A stretch of DNA of 64,000 nt from Sympetrum striolatum (Eukaryota > Arthropoda > Insecta > Odonata > Libellulidae): NCBI GenBank assembly GCA_947579665.1, contig OX388346.1:90956615-91020614 (forward strand), in the 5' to 3' direction. This document shows, piece by piece, positions 1 through 14,700 of the stretch (positions are counted from its first letter, which is position 1; each line of letters opens with the position of its first letter). Both the position numbers and the translations under genes were made by a program. Below the pieces are notes generated by a model that was not told the origin of the DNA, did no database searches, and worked only from the letters and a program-made list of their open reading frames with translations.

Positions 1-2217
1 GATACGGGAAGGACATGGGGAACGCCGAAATCCGTGATAAACCGGTGGGAAACGGAGTGAACTGGCTCTCGATTGACAATAGAAGAGAATCAACTATCAG
101 ATCTAGGGGAAATCATCTGGTCGGCTGAAAGCCATTTCCTATTCGATATCACGATCATTCTGTTTCATCGACTAATTACTCCGCTCTCGGAATTCTGTGC
201 CAACACACGCTTAATTAATGGAATCCATTACTCTGTTCCACGGATCTAAACGACAAAGCCTGCAAACATTTCCAAGAACAATGGCGCGCAATTTATAAAC
301 TTACTTTGCTATTCCTCTAAATTTGAGAGGACCATTAAATCTACTTAACCTAACTGCTTTAGTCTATATTTAACTACTTCATGACGTACTCAATTTGTAC
401 ATACTCATATAAATTGAAAATAAATCATTTATTGCAGTGGTAAAAACAAAATATAATGTAAATCAATCGTACAACACACATCTTTTAGGAATGTCATAGG
501 AATTTTTACTTTAGATTAATAGTGGCAAATATGCATAAAAATAGCAAATTTCGATTTGTTAAAAAAAATACAGTTTTTTATGCTCTAATTTCCTTTGTTT
601 GTTTCACTACATCTATACTGCTACACTACTTTCACACTAAATAATATGGAGAAGCAAAGAATTTATAATTTGTTAGAACATTATTTAATTACTTATTATT
701 AATAAGAAGTTTTGCATGAAGTCTCTTCCAAAAATATTTTTCATTGAATATTTTTTTATCCCATTTGCAGCAAATTGGAGTTCGGATATAATACGGCAGT
801 TCAAAAACGAAGACTAAAATGAAGAAAATGTTTAGAACGATCAGAAATTGAAAATATTTTTAAATCTAATACTTCATTCTTTCCATTAGGCATCACTATT
901 CAACTTACAAGTACAAACCATACTGTCGCATGAATAATAAGCCAAGTCAAAAAAGTATCACTATTTTCCCCTAAATGCCATTTCTTATCAGGCAACCTTC
1001 GGTAGTTGAAGTCAGATTTCTCAGAGACGCAACGCCAATCGTTGTTCCTGAATGTGAGAGGATTATGTCCCTTAAGCGAAACAGGATAGGTGGTTCTTAC
1101 TGGATGTTTGCAGAAGGAAATAACGTTCCATTCGATATGATGTTCACCTGGAACAGGAGTGCGAAGGTGAGAGCAAACCTTCCGTGAGAGCAAACCTTGG
1201 CACGCGTGCCAAACGTAACGTCTCTGGCACGCGAGACAAGACAACGCAAGATTTATTTCAAATGTAAGGAGAAATATATTCAAAAAAACCAGTAATATTA
1301 TCTCGCTCGGTTCGATTAACATATTTTACATGATCATGTACAAAATCAAGATCATGTACAAAAATTAAGACATTAAAATGTTCTAAAACAATTTTCGCTT
1401 GCAGGTGGAAAACACTTATCAGAGCTTTAACCAATTTTGGCAACCATTGTCAAGAAGGTCCAGAACTAGTAGTTGGCAGGGGAATGGATGGAACAAGAAT
1501 TAAGAGGGCAATGGGGAGGATTACCAAGGTAAAGAGGCAAGAAAACAAATATACTGGGCAGAATTGAGAATAGAATAAATTAATTAAATAAAGAAATTAA
1601 TTTATAAACGACTAAAGTATTATACATTTTTAAAACACGTATGAAATGAATTCAAGCTGAATACTCTACAGTTCGGGAAAATTAAAGAAAAAATATCAAA
1701 TAATATATCGACTCAAAATTTCCTTGTACGGGATACGAGAAAATATTGTTTCATCTTTAAACATTGGAAGCTTAAATTGCGCATTTTTCGAGCGATCCAT
1801 CATAATGTCGCGCACCCACGTAATATAGACATTAATTCCTAATTAATATTAAGACAATTGTAGTACAAACATAAATCATACATCAGAATACAAGACACAC
1901 TCGAAAGTTGTATCTTAAACGGTTTAATTCGTAGGAAAAAAACTTTAAAATAATGAATAACTATAAAAGTTCTGGTAAACACCATGAAAATTTCTGTAAA
2001 TTAAAAAAGACTATAATTTGAAACAAATTTAAACCTATAATGCGGAGCTTATTTTCGCAGAATTCTACGCTTCCGAAAAAAAAATAATGTAAACGTCTAC
2101 AATGAAATTGTTCATTTTGGAGGACGGATTACGGTTGCTTAATTTATGTAGAAAGGAGCGAATGCACCACTTTTTTGGTTCACACCCATTCCTCAAAAAC
2201 TGATATCTAGAATGGAT
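1..2217. other. intergenic, no gene recognised
   Basis: AT-rich DNA. The open frames at 900-1450 give proteins with no domain or repeat I recognise, and they overlap one another on both strands. Visible structure is limited to an 18-bp direct duplication (about 1167-1200) running into a 16-bp perfect palindrome (1197-1212), and a two-copy direct repeat containing atcatgtacaaaa at about 1330-1366. Confidence 0.6.
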
Positions 2218-2226
2218 AATGAAACC

Positions 2227-2720
2227 GGCACCCGGTGAATTGGTCCGGGGGGAATTCGTACGCGGGAAATTGATCTCCCGACAGATTGGTACGCGGGGAA
2301 TTGATCCCCCGCGCTGGTGTTGTACTACTGTTATTCAGTCTTATATTAATCTACAAGCCCTGATTATTGGTTAATGTTATAAATAAATGGAATGCAACAT
2401 TTTTAGTGGTAATTCAACCCAACCCAACCTAAACCCAACCCAAGCCAGCCCAACCCATAAATTATAAAGTGCTGTTTATCCTTACGCAACAACACAATCG
2501 TGGAGAAAACCACTCATTCATTCTCTCAGACTTTAAATGAAATTAAAACAATAGTTTTGCCTTTGTTTATCGTATTTTTTACATATAAAGGATCATAATC
2601 ACCACTAAAAATAATCAGGGCGTGTAGATTAGCATACGACTGAATAACAGTAGTACAACATCAGTACGGGGGATCAATTCCCCGCGTACGAATTCCCCCC
2701 GGATCAATTCACCGGCCACG
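2227..2720. mobile_element. MITE with long terminal inverted repeats and 9-bp target duplication
   Basis: The left end (2227 to about 2370) and the reverse complement of the right end (about 2612-2720) share a long run: ccggtgaattg, then ccggggggaattcgtacgcgg, the block gttgtactactgttattcagtc, and the stretch up to gccctgattat. The 9 bases aatgaaacc occur on both sides (2218-2226 and 2721-2729), a perfect target duplication. The left arm contains an extra partial copy of the GGGGAATTGATCCCCC motif, so the arms are not equal in length. The interior is non-coding and includes a CCCAA-rich run (2416-2457). A 9-bp duplication is typical of Mutator-like elements, so I infer a non-autonomous Mutator-type MITE; the outermost four bases do not match between the ends. 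Confidence 0.75.
2416..2457. repeat. degenerate CCCAA simple repeat
   Basis: About eight imperfect pentamers of the type AACCC/AACCT in the left-centre of the MITE. It looks like an interstitial telomere-like run (the insect telomere is AACCT/TTAGG), but most units are AACCC, so a simple repeat belonging to the MITE is the safer call. Confidence 0.6.
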
Positions 2721-2729
2721 AATGAAACC

Positions 2730-5700
2730 TATGAGAGTATGGTTATTTGGAGTAAGATGAGACTCACAAATATACTTCGATCGAACGCTGTCTTCTAAGT
2801 CATAAGAACCATTTCTAAATGAAGAAAATATCGAAGGTACGAGATTTAAGATAGCACAAATGAATGAAATCTGTGAATTCATACATTGAATGCAAGTCGA
2901 CTACGTTTGCAGCTCAAAATATCTTCCGCTTGAATAAAATAGAGTTGAGAAGAAGGAAAACTTGAAAAGAAGAAGAATCTGATAGATTAGAGGTAAGAAA
3001 AAAATGAAAGTGAAAGGTTTCTGAAGGAAGAAAAGAGAAGGGCAGAATGACAAGGCCTGATAAATTCATAAAAAATAAAGGGCGCACGAATTCAATGGAA
3101 ACTGAGATACAAAAAAGAGAAAAATTCTAAAGAAGATACTGCCAAGATGGAGAGTGTAATCAGCGAGAGGAAAGGAATGAAATCATCATTATCTATTTTT
3201 GTTATATCCTTTTGTTTTAAAATAATGGTATAATCGATATTCTTAACCCATCTGTTGATTTATTTACATTCCATTGATAAACTTTCAAATCTCGGGAAAA
3301 GCTTCCTATTTTTCAACGTAAAGAAGAGAAATGTGCAAAACAAAATGCCATTCACATCAACTACATGGCGAATGACATTGTTAAACGAAATCTTAAGAAA
3401 CGTAGAATAGGTGTTTTACGTTGATGCATAGAAACTCGCAGACATGATTGGGATTTGCTACCCGCTGTTTCAGCGAATGATCCACATATTAGAAAAGGTT
3501 AGAAAAATATCTTGATTTATTATTTATCTCTATAACGTTATCCTACATTAGATATACAGTTAACCCGCAATTTTTAAAATTTAGTAGTTTAGGAGTTGTG
3601 ATTAGCTTTTATTCATGTCTCACGACTCTTATCTGAACTGAGGTATTGATTAGATATTCTGAAAACCACGAGAGGTTTTAAACATTTAAATGGAAATCGT
3701 AAATAAACCTTCATAACCAGTGATAGATATAAAAAATATAAATATAAATAAATAGATACATTCAATTTTTTAAATACCCCATTTTGTTCAACAATATCCT
3801 TTCAATTTTCTTGCACTGTGAAAATTATGTACCGTTTGTCATTCGAAAATATTTCCTCTATCCATTTAAACACGACTACTTTGGCTTCTAATACGAGGGT
3901 CATACTTTAAAAAACAATGTAAGATTACATATCACGTTGGTTCATCCTATAAATTGACATTTACATATTCATTTATACCTTATAAGTCGACTTTGGACGT
4001 GTGGCATCGAGTTTAAACTCTATTTAGGATACAGATATTTAAAAATTCTTTTCGATAGTATGCTGACATAAATTTACTCCTACGGGAGCAATTACTTCTT
4101 CATTTATCCTTTCAAGCACGTATATAAAGCTCAAGTATTTATAATCCACATGTAATGTACCCCAACCGCTATTTCCTCTCAACGATATGCACATTTTCAT
4201 GGGATTGCACCTAGAAGAGTTCAATTACAACTAGAACGTGTGTAATACATTCTCATTTTGTAACTTAGAAACATTCATTACAACCAACAGCGAAATGAAG
4301 TGGCACTCACTGAGTTGATGCTAATAAAGTTTGCACGAAAAGTAATTAAAGCCCATCCGACACAGAGTCAAAGCAGAGACGTTTTATTTTCCAAAATGAC
4401 GAAACCCACTCAATAGATCGACTACGTATGAAGAATGTTTCACAAAAGAGCGATAAAGAGTTGACTACGCTCTCGGAACATAAAGTCTACGCCGAAGAAA
4501 TATAAATAGGAACGGCGATATACGAGAAAAGGAATAAATGGTAGCTTAACACAGAAGGCGTTGGGGCGGAAGATGAAACAGATAAGGTCATTCGAGACGG
4601 ATCATCCAAATCGGAAAATTCCAAGGGAGCGACGGAAATATATAAAGCGGAATGAGAGGAGAAAACAGATGAGAGGCGATGAAGGTGTTAAGGCTCGCCT
4701 AAAAGGCCAAGTGTGATGCGAGGGGAGGAGACCACTCGCTGGGTGATGAATGGAAAGCAGTTTATCAAACGGCCAAAGCCGCCCAAAACCCCTCTCCATT
4801 CACCCACTTCTTTCGGCAGAATCGACGAGAGCCGGTGAGATATGAAGGGGTAGAGGACACCGCCCGCGCGCCGTCTATATATTTGGGGTTGCGTCATTCG
4901 CCGGGGAAAGGGACAGTTTCGCCTCAACGCCCTCGGGTATACATGCTAATACATCCGACTTTATTGCTGTTAAGTGAAATGCATACATAGGAATTATCCA
5001 GGCAGACAAAAATTACAGAAAAAAAAAGATTCAAAGCTGATTCAAGAAATCAGTTTTAAATTAATCAATACTTAATTTCAATACATAACATGAAGCACTG
5101 ATTCCTTCTCCAACACAGCCCGAGTGGAGCAGAAACAAATAAAACCTCCCGATACTTACTGCCGGTTGTCATAAAACAAACATTTGACATCTAATACACA
5201 CATCAATACATAAAACTACACACCTCTCAATACTTCAGTTTCTCACAGTGAATCTAAAAAGCTACACTATCACAAGAATCTGTCATATACAGGGACCATC
5301 AATGCCTACCTCATTCTTTTTAAGCATTCTCTGGGATTTCTGGGGAAGGGATCAAAGACTCCTGCAGGCAAGTTATTCCATTCTTTCCATTCCATCTACT
5401 TACAATATTTTATTGCTTCATTATATTTATTCATTTAATTAAATTTCATTGCATTCATTAAATTTATGTGCATTGTCTCTTCGATCAAATAATCTTGCTT
5501 TTTAGGTATTTTTCTTACAGTTCCATAAACGAATTCACTCCTGTGTATACTTAAAAAAAGCTGATTTTTTTCTCTATCTTCTCTAATCTGAACTAGCTAA
5601 TACTCATCTAATTTATTTTTTCGGATAACGATACGTAATACATATTTCCTCATTATATTCATTGCAAATATGCGTATTTGTATTTTTGCTACGTATATTA

Positions 5701-8700
5701 TATCAACTTCAAGTTCAAAAACATATCCCTGTAATAAATAATATACATATATTTTTAACCGTGATTTATTTTTAAAAAGGCTAATTCTCTCTACCAATCC
5801 AATATAACATTCTCTTAATTCCTTCAGTTGCTCTTTGTAGCATTCGTACAAATAAAAACCAGATGCTACTTAGTTAAACCAAACCTTTACAAAAATTGTT
5901 TAAGCTAAGCATGTCCTCAAAGGATTTGGTCTGTGCAACCCAATTTATGTACCACGAGAAATTATTTTATTTCTCACTTGACAAAGAACTCGTTGCGAGT
6001 GCAATTGAAATAGATGTTGAAATTTTCATTCATAGTTGGTTTCGGGCCGATATCTTGAATACAACTTCAGTAATTGCTTTTTATTTCCGAGAGCGGAATT
6101 CACGGTGTCGGAACGGCGGCTGCGAACAAACCTCATCGAGGCTTCGAGGGTTATGCAGCCGTCCTCCGGAACACCGCAGACCGCCTTTTCCCCTCTGTTC
6201 TTGAGGATCGCCCGATACCTTCCCAAACGCGTTCTCGGATATATAACCCTACTAAAGCTTTTACAGCGACGTGTATCCTCCGACGCTGGGGTAATAACTC
6301 CTAAAATGTCCCCGGCTTCCTTTACAAGACGCCCACGAGAGCAGATCCCTCTTTCACACCCGCGTCTTATTTGGTCGATAAACTAATATATTTGGATTTT
6401 TCCGGTCCTTCCAATTCGTCTGGTTTCTTCCATTTTACGGCTCTCCCTTTCCGCCTTGTCAATCGGACCTTTGGATTGAATTTCGAAGCGATTCGGAGAG
6501 ATAGAGGCATTCCGTGGATAATTTACGCCAGAGTAAAGGGCGAAAAGAAAGTAAAACGACAGAAATATCGATACCGGGAGATACTTCCAGTTTCTCATTA
6601 AATCAGCTTCGGAACAAATTGCTTCCTTCCTGGAAACTAAACGATTGGGCTTCCTTAGAAGTGAAAATATAGCAAAAGCCTGGGAAGTGGATTTCAATCT
6701 TGTTGGGATATTAAGAACATCGAGCCTCTTTTTACTTCGTCTTTTTTCAATTCAAGTGCTTAAAGATAGTAAATTTAACGCATAAATTGAACATTATAAT
6801 TAGGGTTGGAAAATGCAACAATATTTTAAATTTTTGTAAAACATTTATAGTGTTTAAACCATATTTTATTTCATCTTGAGCTATTTATCGTAAAGGGAAA
6901 GAATCTAAGAAATATTTGTACTTTTATTGTATTCTTTCCATTATGGATTACCACAACACCTCGCCTGATTCTGTGAAGTTTAATTAATCGTAAGAGGATC
7001 CTTAAAATTATGATATAAGTTGAAGGTTGCAATTGAAATAAGTAACTAGTCTTAATAAAAAACCAAAGAAAGTTAAACTGAGTCCTTTACTTTGGCATAC
7101 ACTGTAAAGTACCCATATTCGATAAGGGAGATATAAATTTAAAATGAACGCAGTCATTTGCATATCAGTTGCAATTAACCCTGAAATTTAAGTTTATAAT
7201 TCCTCGTAAAATAGAGAATTGATGATAAATATGCAATTATTATCAAACATTCTAGTGACTTACAATAGGGGATCTCAATAATAGAAAGGCAAATAAATAA
7301 TTTCCTTTCATTCCCTTACACTCATTTCAATTGAATGAACAATGCGAAGAGCGCAAATTAAGGTGAAATTGGAACATGAGATTTAAGCACTCAATTATAA
7401 TTTAAGATCAACAACTTGCTGGCATTTCATTTTTTAATAGCTTTAATGGTACGTAATGCAACCATGATATGGTCAGGATCCACATGGATAGTTTGCCACC
7501 TCATTACATTCAAGCATTTCTACGACTACATTAAAATTTTCTATCAATGAAATATTGATAAATGATGGCAAGGGATTTGCTATGCACAATTTTACAATTA
7601 AGGATGATTAGAAATGATTATGGATCAGATTACTCTGCTTTTTTTAATTCACATGATTGGAGATATTTAACCTCATTAAGAAAGATGGGATACATATTTC
7701 ATATGTTCCCTTTCTTTTCTTTCGTATAGATCCTCTACTAGCATGTATTTTATTTTCATCTATTTTACTAATCATTCTCAAGGAAAAAAATTGTCAAAAT
7801 CACTTAACATGTAGTTGAACGAGAAGCATCGACCAAAGAGATCCCCGTCAGGTGTCACACCACCTCCGCAGTCCCTCGCGTTTCCACCGAAACGAAGCAT
7901 CGGACGCCCCAATAATCTCGCGAGATAAGCAAAAATTACGACCCAATAAGTTGTCGCGCGTTATCCGCAGCGCAATTCGCAAAAGAGTGATTGCGACGCG
8001 GTTATCGCCGCGAGAGCATATTTTCGAAAGCGGTCAACAGGTTCTCCGACGGCACGGGAGTCCACTAACAGCGCCAATCTGATGCGCGCGGACACGCTCA
8101 GTGGAAGTGTGTTAAAGCGACAGTCGCAATCCGTCTCCGACTCTAATGGACGGCAATTATGGATAACGCGGCAGATTTTCCGGTGGAATCGCTCTATTTG
8201 CGCACAATCCGGAACGTACGCCGGAGTCGCTCCAGAAACAATCTCTGCGAATGCGGCGGCGGAAAATGCTTGGTCAGAATTACGGCCGAAGTTAATTGGG
8301 AGATTTATGGGACGATTCAGGTATTTCAACACAAGTGCATTCGGGGTTGTAGCAAGAAATGTACGAATTTAAGTAGCCCTCACAATCTCAATATTCGCCA
8401 ATGGAAATAAAAAGCTCATTAGTCCTTCATTTCTTTAAGGTTTTACCTTAAATAATAATAGATCTTATGACCATGGATTACGATACTCAAACTCACTAAA
8501 AGGAAATGAAGAATATGAATATTAAATCTGATGAGGTAAATTTCAGCTCTACGGAATATTTAAACGAGAAAATAGCAAATATTCGATTTCCACAAATATT
8601 GTATGAAATTTACAAGGTTGTTTTCTTCTCGCTTACAAACATAATTTTAAAACGAAATTTTACATGGAAATAGAATTGAAATATGTTTACAGTATACAAG

Positions 8701-11700
8701 AAATTTCATTGAAGCCAGTACGGTAAAATAAATCAACATAATTTAAGCATCACGGGTATGAATAGAAAGTGCATCTTAATTTATAAAACGTGTTTTGATT
8801 GTAGAAATTATGTTAATACCTTTCATAATAATTTTATGTTGTCAATAAACGACTGGTTTTTCATTTATTGATTGGATACACTTTTTACTAGTCAATTTAT
8901 AAAACAGTTTTTTACGTAAACTCAGCTTAAAATAATTATAACATACAGGCACAAAAATTAAGCGCGATCAAAAATATAGAATGATAATTTCTATATTTAC
9001 TAAGTTACCGCCATAAACGCTATTCCATTTTATCTTTAGAACTTTGTGGGATTTTTTCTCTGAGGGCAATACAATATTTACGAATTAACCTATCTTACGT
9101 AAACCGTTTAAACAAATAGATATACATTGGAAGCTATGGATGACGGAACGGAACAAAGTTACACTTCGTTTTATGCAATCTTTCGCGTCGAGCGGCTTCC
9201 GCTGCATACACTGCTCCCTTTGCCGCACCAATGTCCCCTTCCGTTCTCAATGCACCACATCCCTTTCATTTGAATTGAATTATGCGAACATTCGGCCCAC
9301 TTTGATTTCACATTACAGCTTTGAGTTATTGGTAGCAATGCAGCAGGTATTGAGTTTGAGAATATGGAAACTCCGGATGGTTCGCAGAAACCTAATATTA
9401 AAACCTATTTTGTATCTTTACGGGCCGAAAAATATATGCGGCTAAACGGGGAAATAAAGGTGAAGGATACGTATATACAAAATAAGATGCCAAAGAAAAG
9501 GCCAAAAAAGTGCTAAGTCGACGCTGCAGAAGTAATAAGACGTGACAAGAAATTTATGGCATAAAGTTCCCTTAAAAATTCACACCTAAAAATTATCAGG
9601 TACAGTCTCCAGTATCAGTTCCTCATTCTTCAATACCAATGTCAACAGATAAATCTCAGGCATCGCCTACTTCAGCGGAAACTGCCACAGTGAGGCCGGT
9701 AAATTATGGCGGAACTGCACAAGAATTGATATAACCTCCACGCCACCCTAACCTATTATCAGCGTACAGCTATTTCATAGCCAAAATGGGGGATCAAAAT
9801 TCCTTCCTCGACGCAATAGGAAAAAAGTAATTTCCAACTTTTATCGGAAGGATCTTCGCCGTGGAAAACGCTGCGTCACCCGCTCATAAATTCCGAGAAA
9901 AAATTTCCGAACGATAATGTCATCAGCGAGGAGGCAAAACGAGCCCGAATATTTAATGTCCTCGACGAAGAATCTGTCGGAACAAGTATTTCTATGAGGG
10001 CGAACGTGCCCTCGAGTGCTTCGACGGCGGAGGAATTTTTTTATGGGTTACCATAGCGACGAAGGAGAGCAAACATGAAAAGTACATATCTGTCGGAACG
10101 GAAAAGAGGAAACTGATAAAATATTTTAAATAAAATATGGAGGATATATATCTCTATTGAGGGGAATGTAGTACCTTTCACTTCTTAGGAATGCCTGGTG
10201 AATTCGTAGAGCTTGCTTTCCTTAGCATCGTGAAGAAAGAGTTACTATGGATACAGAATCCTTGAAGATGAAACATTGCTACTTTCGCCCAGCTGATGGA
10301 AAGATATTTACCAAAACATTCAACATGTTTACTATCGAAAATAGCAGCGTTGTAGCATTTTTACTTCCAAAATACATTGTAACATGATAGAGAAAAAGTA
10401 TCAATACAGCAGCTCGTATGCATACACTTTTACTGAACGTCATCACAATGTAAATACAAACACAAATACAAAGTTTAACTGGCGCAAGTTTAAAAGAAAG
10501 ATGGTGAAATGTTTCAAAGCACCACTGTGATTTTTCTGAACAAATAAAGAAATATTTCTGTATGCGCAACGTAAGGGTTTTCAAAATCTGTTACGTATTT
10601 AAATTAAGCAACTAATTAATAGTTCTGTAGTTATTTTTACTAATAGGTGAGAGTTTCTATTTACAGTCGGAGGTTAATAATTCGATAACCATCGTCCTAT
10701 TTAAATATGATAATTGATTGACAGAATATACTACTTGAGTTATGATTTAAGGAAGTAACTGACTACGGAACCCCCTTAATAGAAAATCCTGTTTTTTAAT
10801 ATGGATTTGTAAAGTAAATTATGAATTTATGGATCTTTCGTTACGGTGATTGAAGTTGACCAACTTCCTCATTATTTCATAATTATAAGGTCCTGATGAA
10901 TATCCCGAGGGTAAGAATTCTATCCTGTTTATTCTAATAGCATCTTGAAATTACATAACGAGCCCGTAATATAGAGTATTACCAAATCGTGATATCAACT
11001 TTGGATGAACCAGCAACTTCTATGATGCACTAGTTCTCCATTTATTTGAGGAGATTAATCTCTCAAAGCTTCAATTCCATCACCTCATTAATATCGCTCC
11101 GAATTTATGAAATTCTCTCTTGAACGAGGTTAATACCCTTTAACCGGAGCAGTGACTCTTTCCTGTACACAAAACTTGTTCCCTGCATCCTTTCCTCTGA
11201 GAGCAATCCTCGAAGGAGGCATTTACGAGTCGTAAATGTACACATCCTTATTCAAGGAAAGAGACATCAATTTTTCCGGGACGAAGACGCCAGACACACC
11301 GCCATTTCAAGTTCCCATTTCCCAGGAGTGAAAAGACGTTCTTACGAGTTTCTTGCTCATCTCATTAAATATTTAGCGTCCCAAATGCATACATACAAAG
11401 GTAGATACATATATGTATATACTGAACTAGGCTTCTATTATTAGGAAGTATAGCATTCATCTAGTTCTTTTCGAATTCAATGGAAAGAAAACATCAGCAT
11501 TTCATGGGGTCGATTATTAAATGTGCAGTCCCGAGAGGATGTATTATTAATTAAAAGAAATTCGTAGTACTCAATAACTAAAACACAAATGAGATGATAT
11601 TAGATTAGAACTGGATTGTGATAAAACATTTTTAAGCTAAGAAAAATCAATACTGTTATGGCAGATTGCTGTATTATTGTAGAGTGATGATTATTAGTGT

Positions 11701-14700
11701 AACTATAATTCTATCATGAAGGCTGGGTTTATATTTATGTACTTATTTACCTCATTCCAACATTTCCCATTACAAATGTATTGGGGCACTACTTCAAAAT
11801 ATTTACTGTGCTTCTATAAAAGATACAAATGTGAAAATACAGGACTATTAATTAGGCCTGAATTACTATGAAAATTCATCGTTACTTTGATAACAGTATC
11901 CTGGGATAGAATATAGAAAACCTCCAAATATTCCCACAAGATATGCACGTTAAGTTTTGTATCGTTTACAGTCTTTATTTCTTTATAAATTGAATTGGAA
12001 ATAATGATCCACGAAATTGCGACAAATACCAAAGCAAGGGATATTGATTGAAGATTTTTATATTGATCATGCAATATTAGTTTCGAATTACAATTGGAAG
12101 AAATTTGATAAAAGGAAATTTTGTAGTAATGAAAAAACCCGCCACCTTGACGAGCAAGGAAATTGAAGAAATCCGCGTCATGCATTTTTTCCGTAATTTT
12201 ACACAAAAAATTGTGTCAATAATAGAATAATGGTAGAGTTTACAAATAGGAGGAAATTTTATGATATTCTAGCATTTGTAATTATGTTACTTGCTCTGCC
12301 TTCTTAGCCGTCATGGTGAACTTGATAGACTCTACTTAGCATTAATGATGTCATTGAAACCAATTAGCGGGTCAAGGAGTAAAGATTTCGAATATTACCC
12401 AAAAAGGAAGAATGGGCGAAGAGAACTGATGCGACGTAAAAGAGAATGTAAGGAGGGGGTATCTGAATGGACTGATGAAGAAATGGCACAAAAAGCGAGT
12501 GAAAGGGACGTGTGGAGATAAGATGCTGTGGATGGAGTTATGGATACAGACGTAGTGAAGGGGGAATCGAAGAAGATTGAGAGAGAGATGATTCGCCGAC
12601 AGGTAGTGCGACGGCAAATCGTTCCCCCGCAACAGATTTCGAATAACGTGAAGTGAATTCTCCTTAACCGATGCCATTGCAAACCTTATCTAAATTTGTA
12701 GCAACGAGAATTTTGGGGCGCCGTAATTTGCTATGGAAAGAGAAGAGGTGAAGATACAGAAATCGCTGGAGAGGAAAAGAGAGTTGGCAGCAAAAATAGC
12801 AGACAAGGAACGGAAAAAGTCAGAGGAGAGTGATATCAGTAGATGGCACTATTGGGACTCAGAAAAGGGAAAAAAATACGGAGGATGAAAATGTATGAGA
12901 AACTACACTGATGCAAGAGAAAGACGGAAAGAAAATTCAGACGGAGAGCAATAGAGGAACATAATACAGGGAAATGACCTTTGAAGAGATATCATGTTGA
13001 GAAACAATCGTTGCGATAAATACAGTTTAAGAGATATAAGAAATAAACACCGCGGTTGTAAAACGAAAGAGATAAAGAAAAGAGAAACAAATAAATCGAG
13101 ATGATAGAGTTACGTATTTGAAACGACAAAAGGATGAGGACGCAATAATGTTAAACAATTATTAATACCCTTTTTTCGAAAGTGGGAGTATTTGGAGAGT
13201 GGGGAAAGAAAAGAACGATGAAGTAATGCTTGAAACATAAATACAGAGGGAAAATGTGGCGGAACAAATGATTGCAGATTACTTACGCAGCGGAATTTAC
13301 GCATAACGAGAAACGCTTTTCAAATTTCACAACCATCATTGCTCTTTCATGACATAATTCATAAACAAACCATATTTAATCGAAAAATAATTATTCATCA
13401 CTCATCTAATTACTTTCAGAATTTAAGTAAGTAAGTACTTCAAACACAAAGTAGTACAAATTAACATGTGATTAAACATCCCCTAAAATATCGATCCCTC
13501 TAATTAATGTCATCCTAACAGATGAACGTATATATTAGCAGGTGGAACATGACAGCAAAATACATCAATTGAGGTAATCCAATTCCAAGAAATTATAAAC
13601 CAAATATAAGAAACGATTTAAGAACAAATATGATCTAAAAGAACGCTGAGATAGTACACAATGTAAGCTTTTTGCCTTTTATTTGTATAATAAACGAATT
13701 ATGTTCAATATTGAAATATTCGCTAAAAACAGAATATGATGATGAAAACTAACAAAGGACATTGAATAATACACTCATCGATTAAATTTTATAGCATTAT
13801 CACAATGATTAGGCATCCAGATCATATTAAATGAAAGCATTTATGCAGTTAAACATTTTTCTTGATTTCAGATGCTTAGCTTACGCATAAAAACCAACCA
13901 AGTATTTTTTCAAAGGTATCTCTATCTTGTAATAATGTTTAACAAAATAAAAATTAAATATAGGTAAATATTAAGTATTTTTAAGTATGAGACGATCGAA
14001 AAATATGATGACGATAGGAAATAATAAACCTTATTCTTTGAGGATCATGATATATTATTGCAATCACTACAGTAGTATAAGTTAGAAGATAACAATTAAT
14101 GAGTTGATTAGTTTGAATTTTGAATACTTACACTCTATACAAATGATTTGGAATACACTACCTATGCATAATGCATATTGATTCCAAGAAACATCTCATT
14201 TTCAAATACAATGAATAGTCAATTTATTTTTGTGCATTGTAAACAGACTTTTGCAGTTAAGGAGTTAAATTACATCATCGATACTTCTCCTTGATGCTTC
14301 GATAATACGTTAACCGTAAAGAGATAGGAAAATCAAATTATGAAACTTCCATCCCGGAGTGCAAAACTGTAAATAAACTCAGGTGAAAGGGAGGATTCGA
14401 TACTAAACTTCCTCAATTTCGACAATCTATTTTGGAGGAAATGAAGAGTGGGGAGGAAGAGGTAACCTCGGAGATGAATATGGTAACCTATCAGCGAAGA
14501 ATATCCTTCACTCTAAAAATAAAGCATACAATATGAAGAGGAAACACAAGTAAGGAAACCTCTCACATGAAAGAACTATGGGAAACACGGATAGAATACG
14601 ATGGAAAGACGCTATTGCCTTCGAAAAGTCTATAGAAATTGCTCCTCGTCGGATGTTTGCTGAGTTCGATACAAACAGAAACTGTTTGAGGAACCATTAC

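Noticed and set aside
900..1443. Overlapping open frames on both strands up to 140 codons
   Set aside because: No domain, no sensible start, and the strands conflict; consistent with chance in uneven-composition DNA.
2416..2457. Interstitial telomere
   Set aside because: Mostly AACCC rather than AACCT, short, and enclosed within a MITE.
12733..12888. Small Lys/Glu-rich protein of about 50 residues
   Set aside because: Composition follows directly from the purine bias of the block; no other support.
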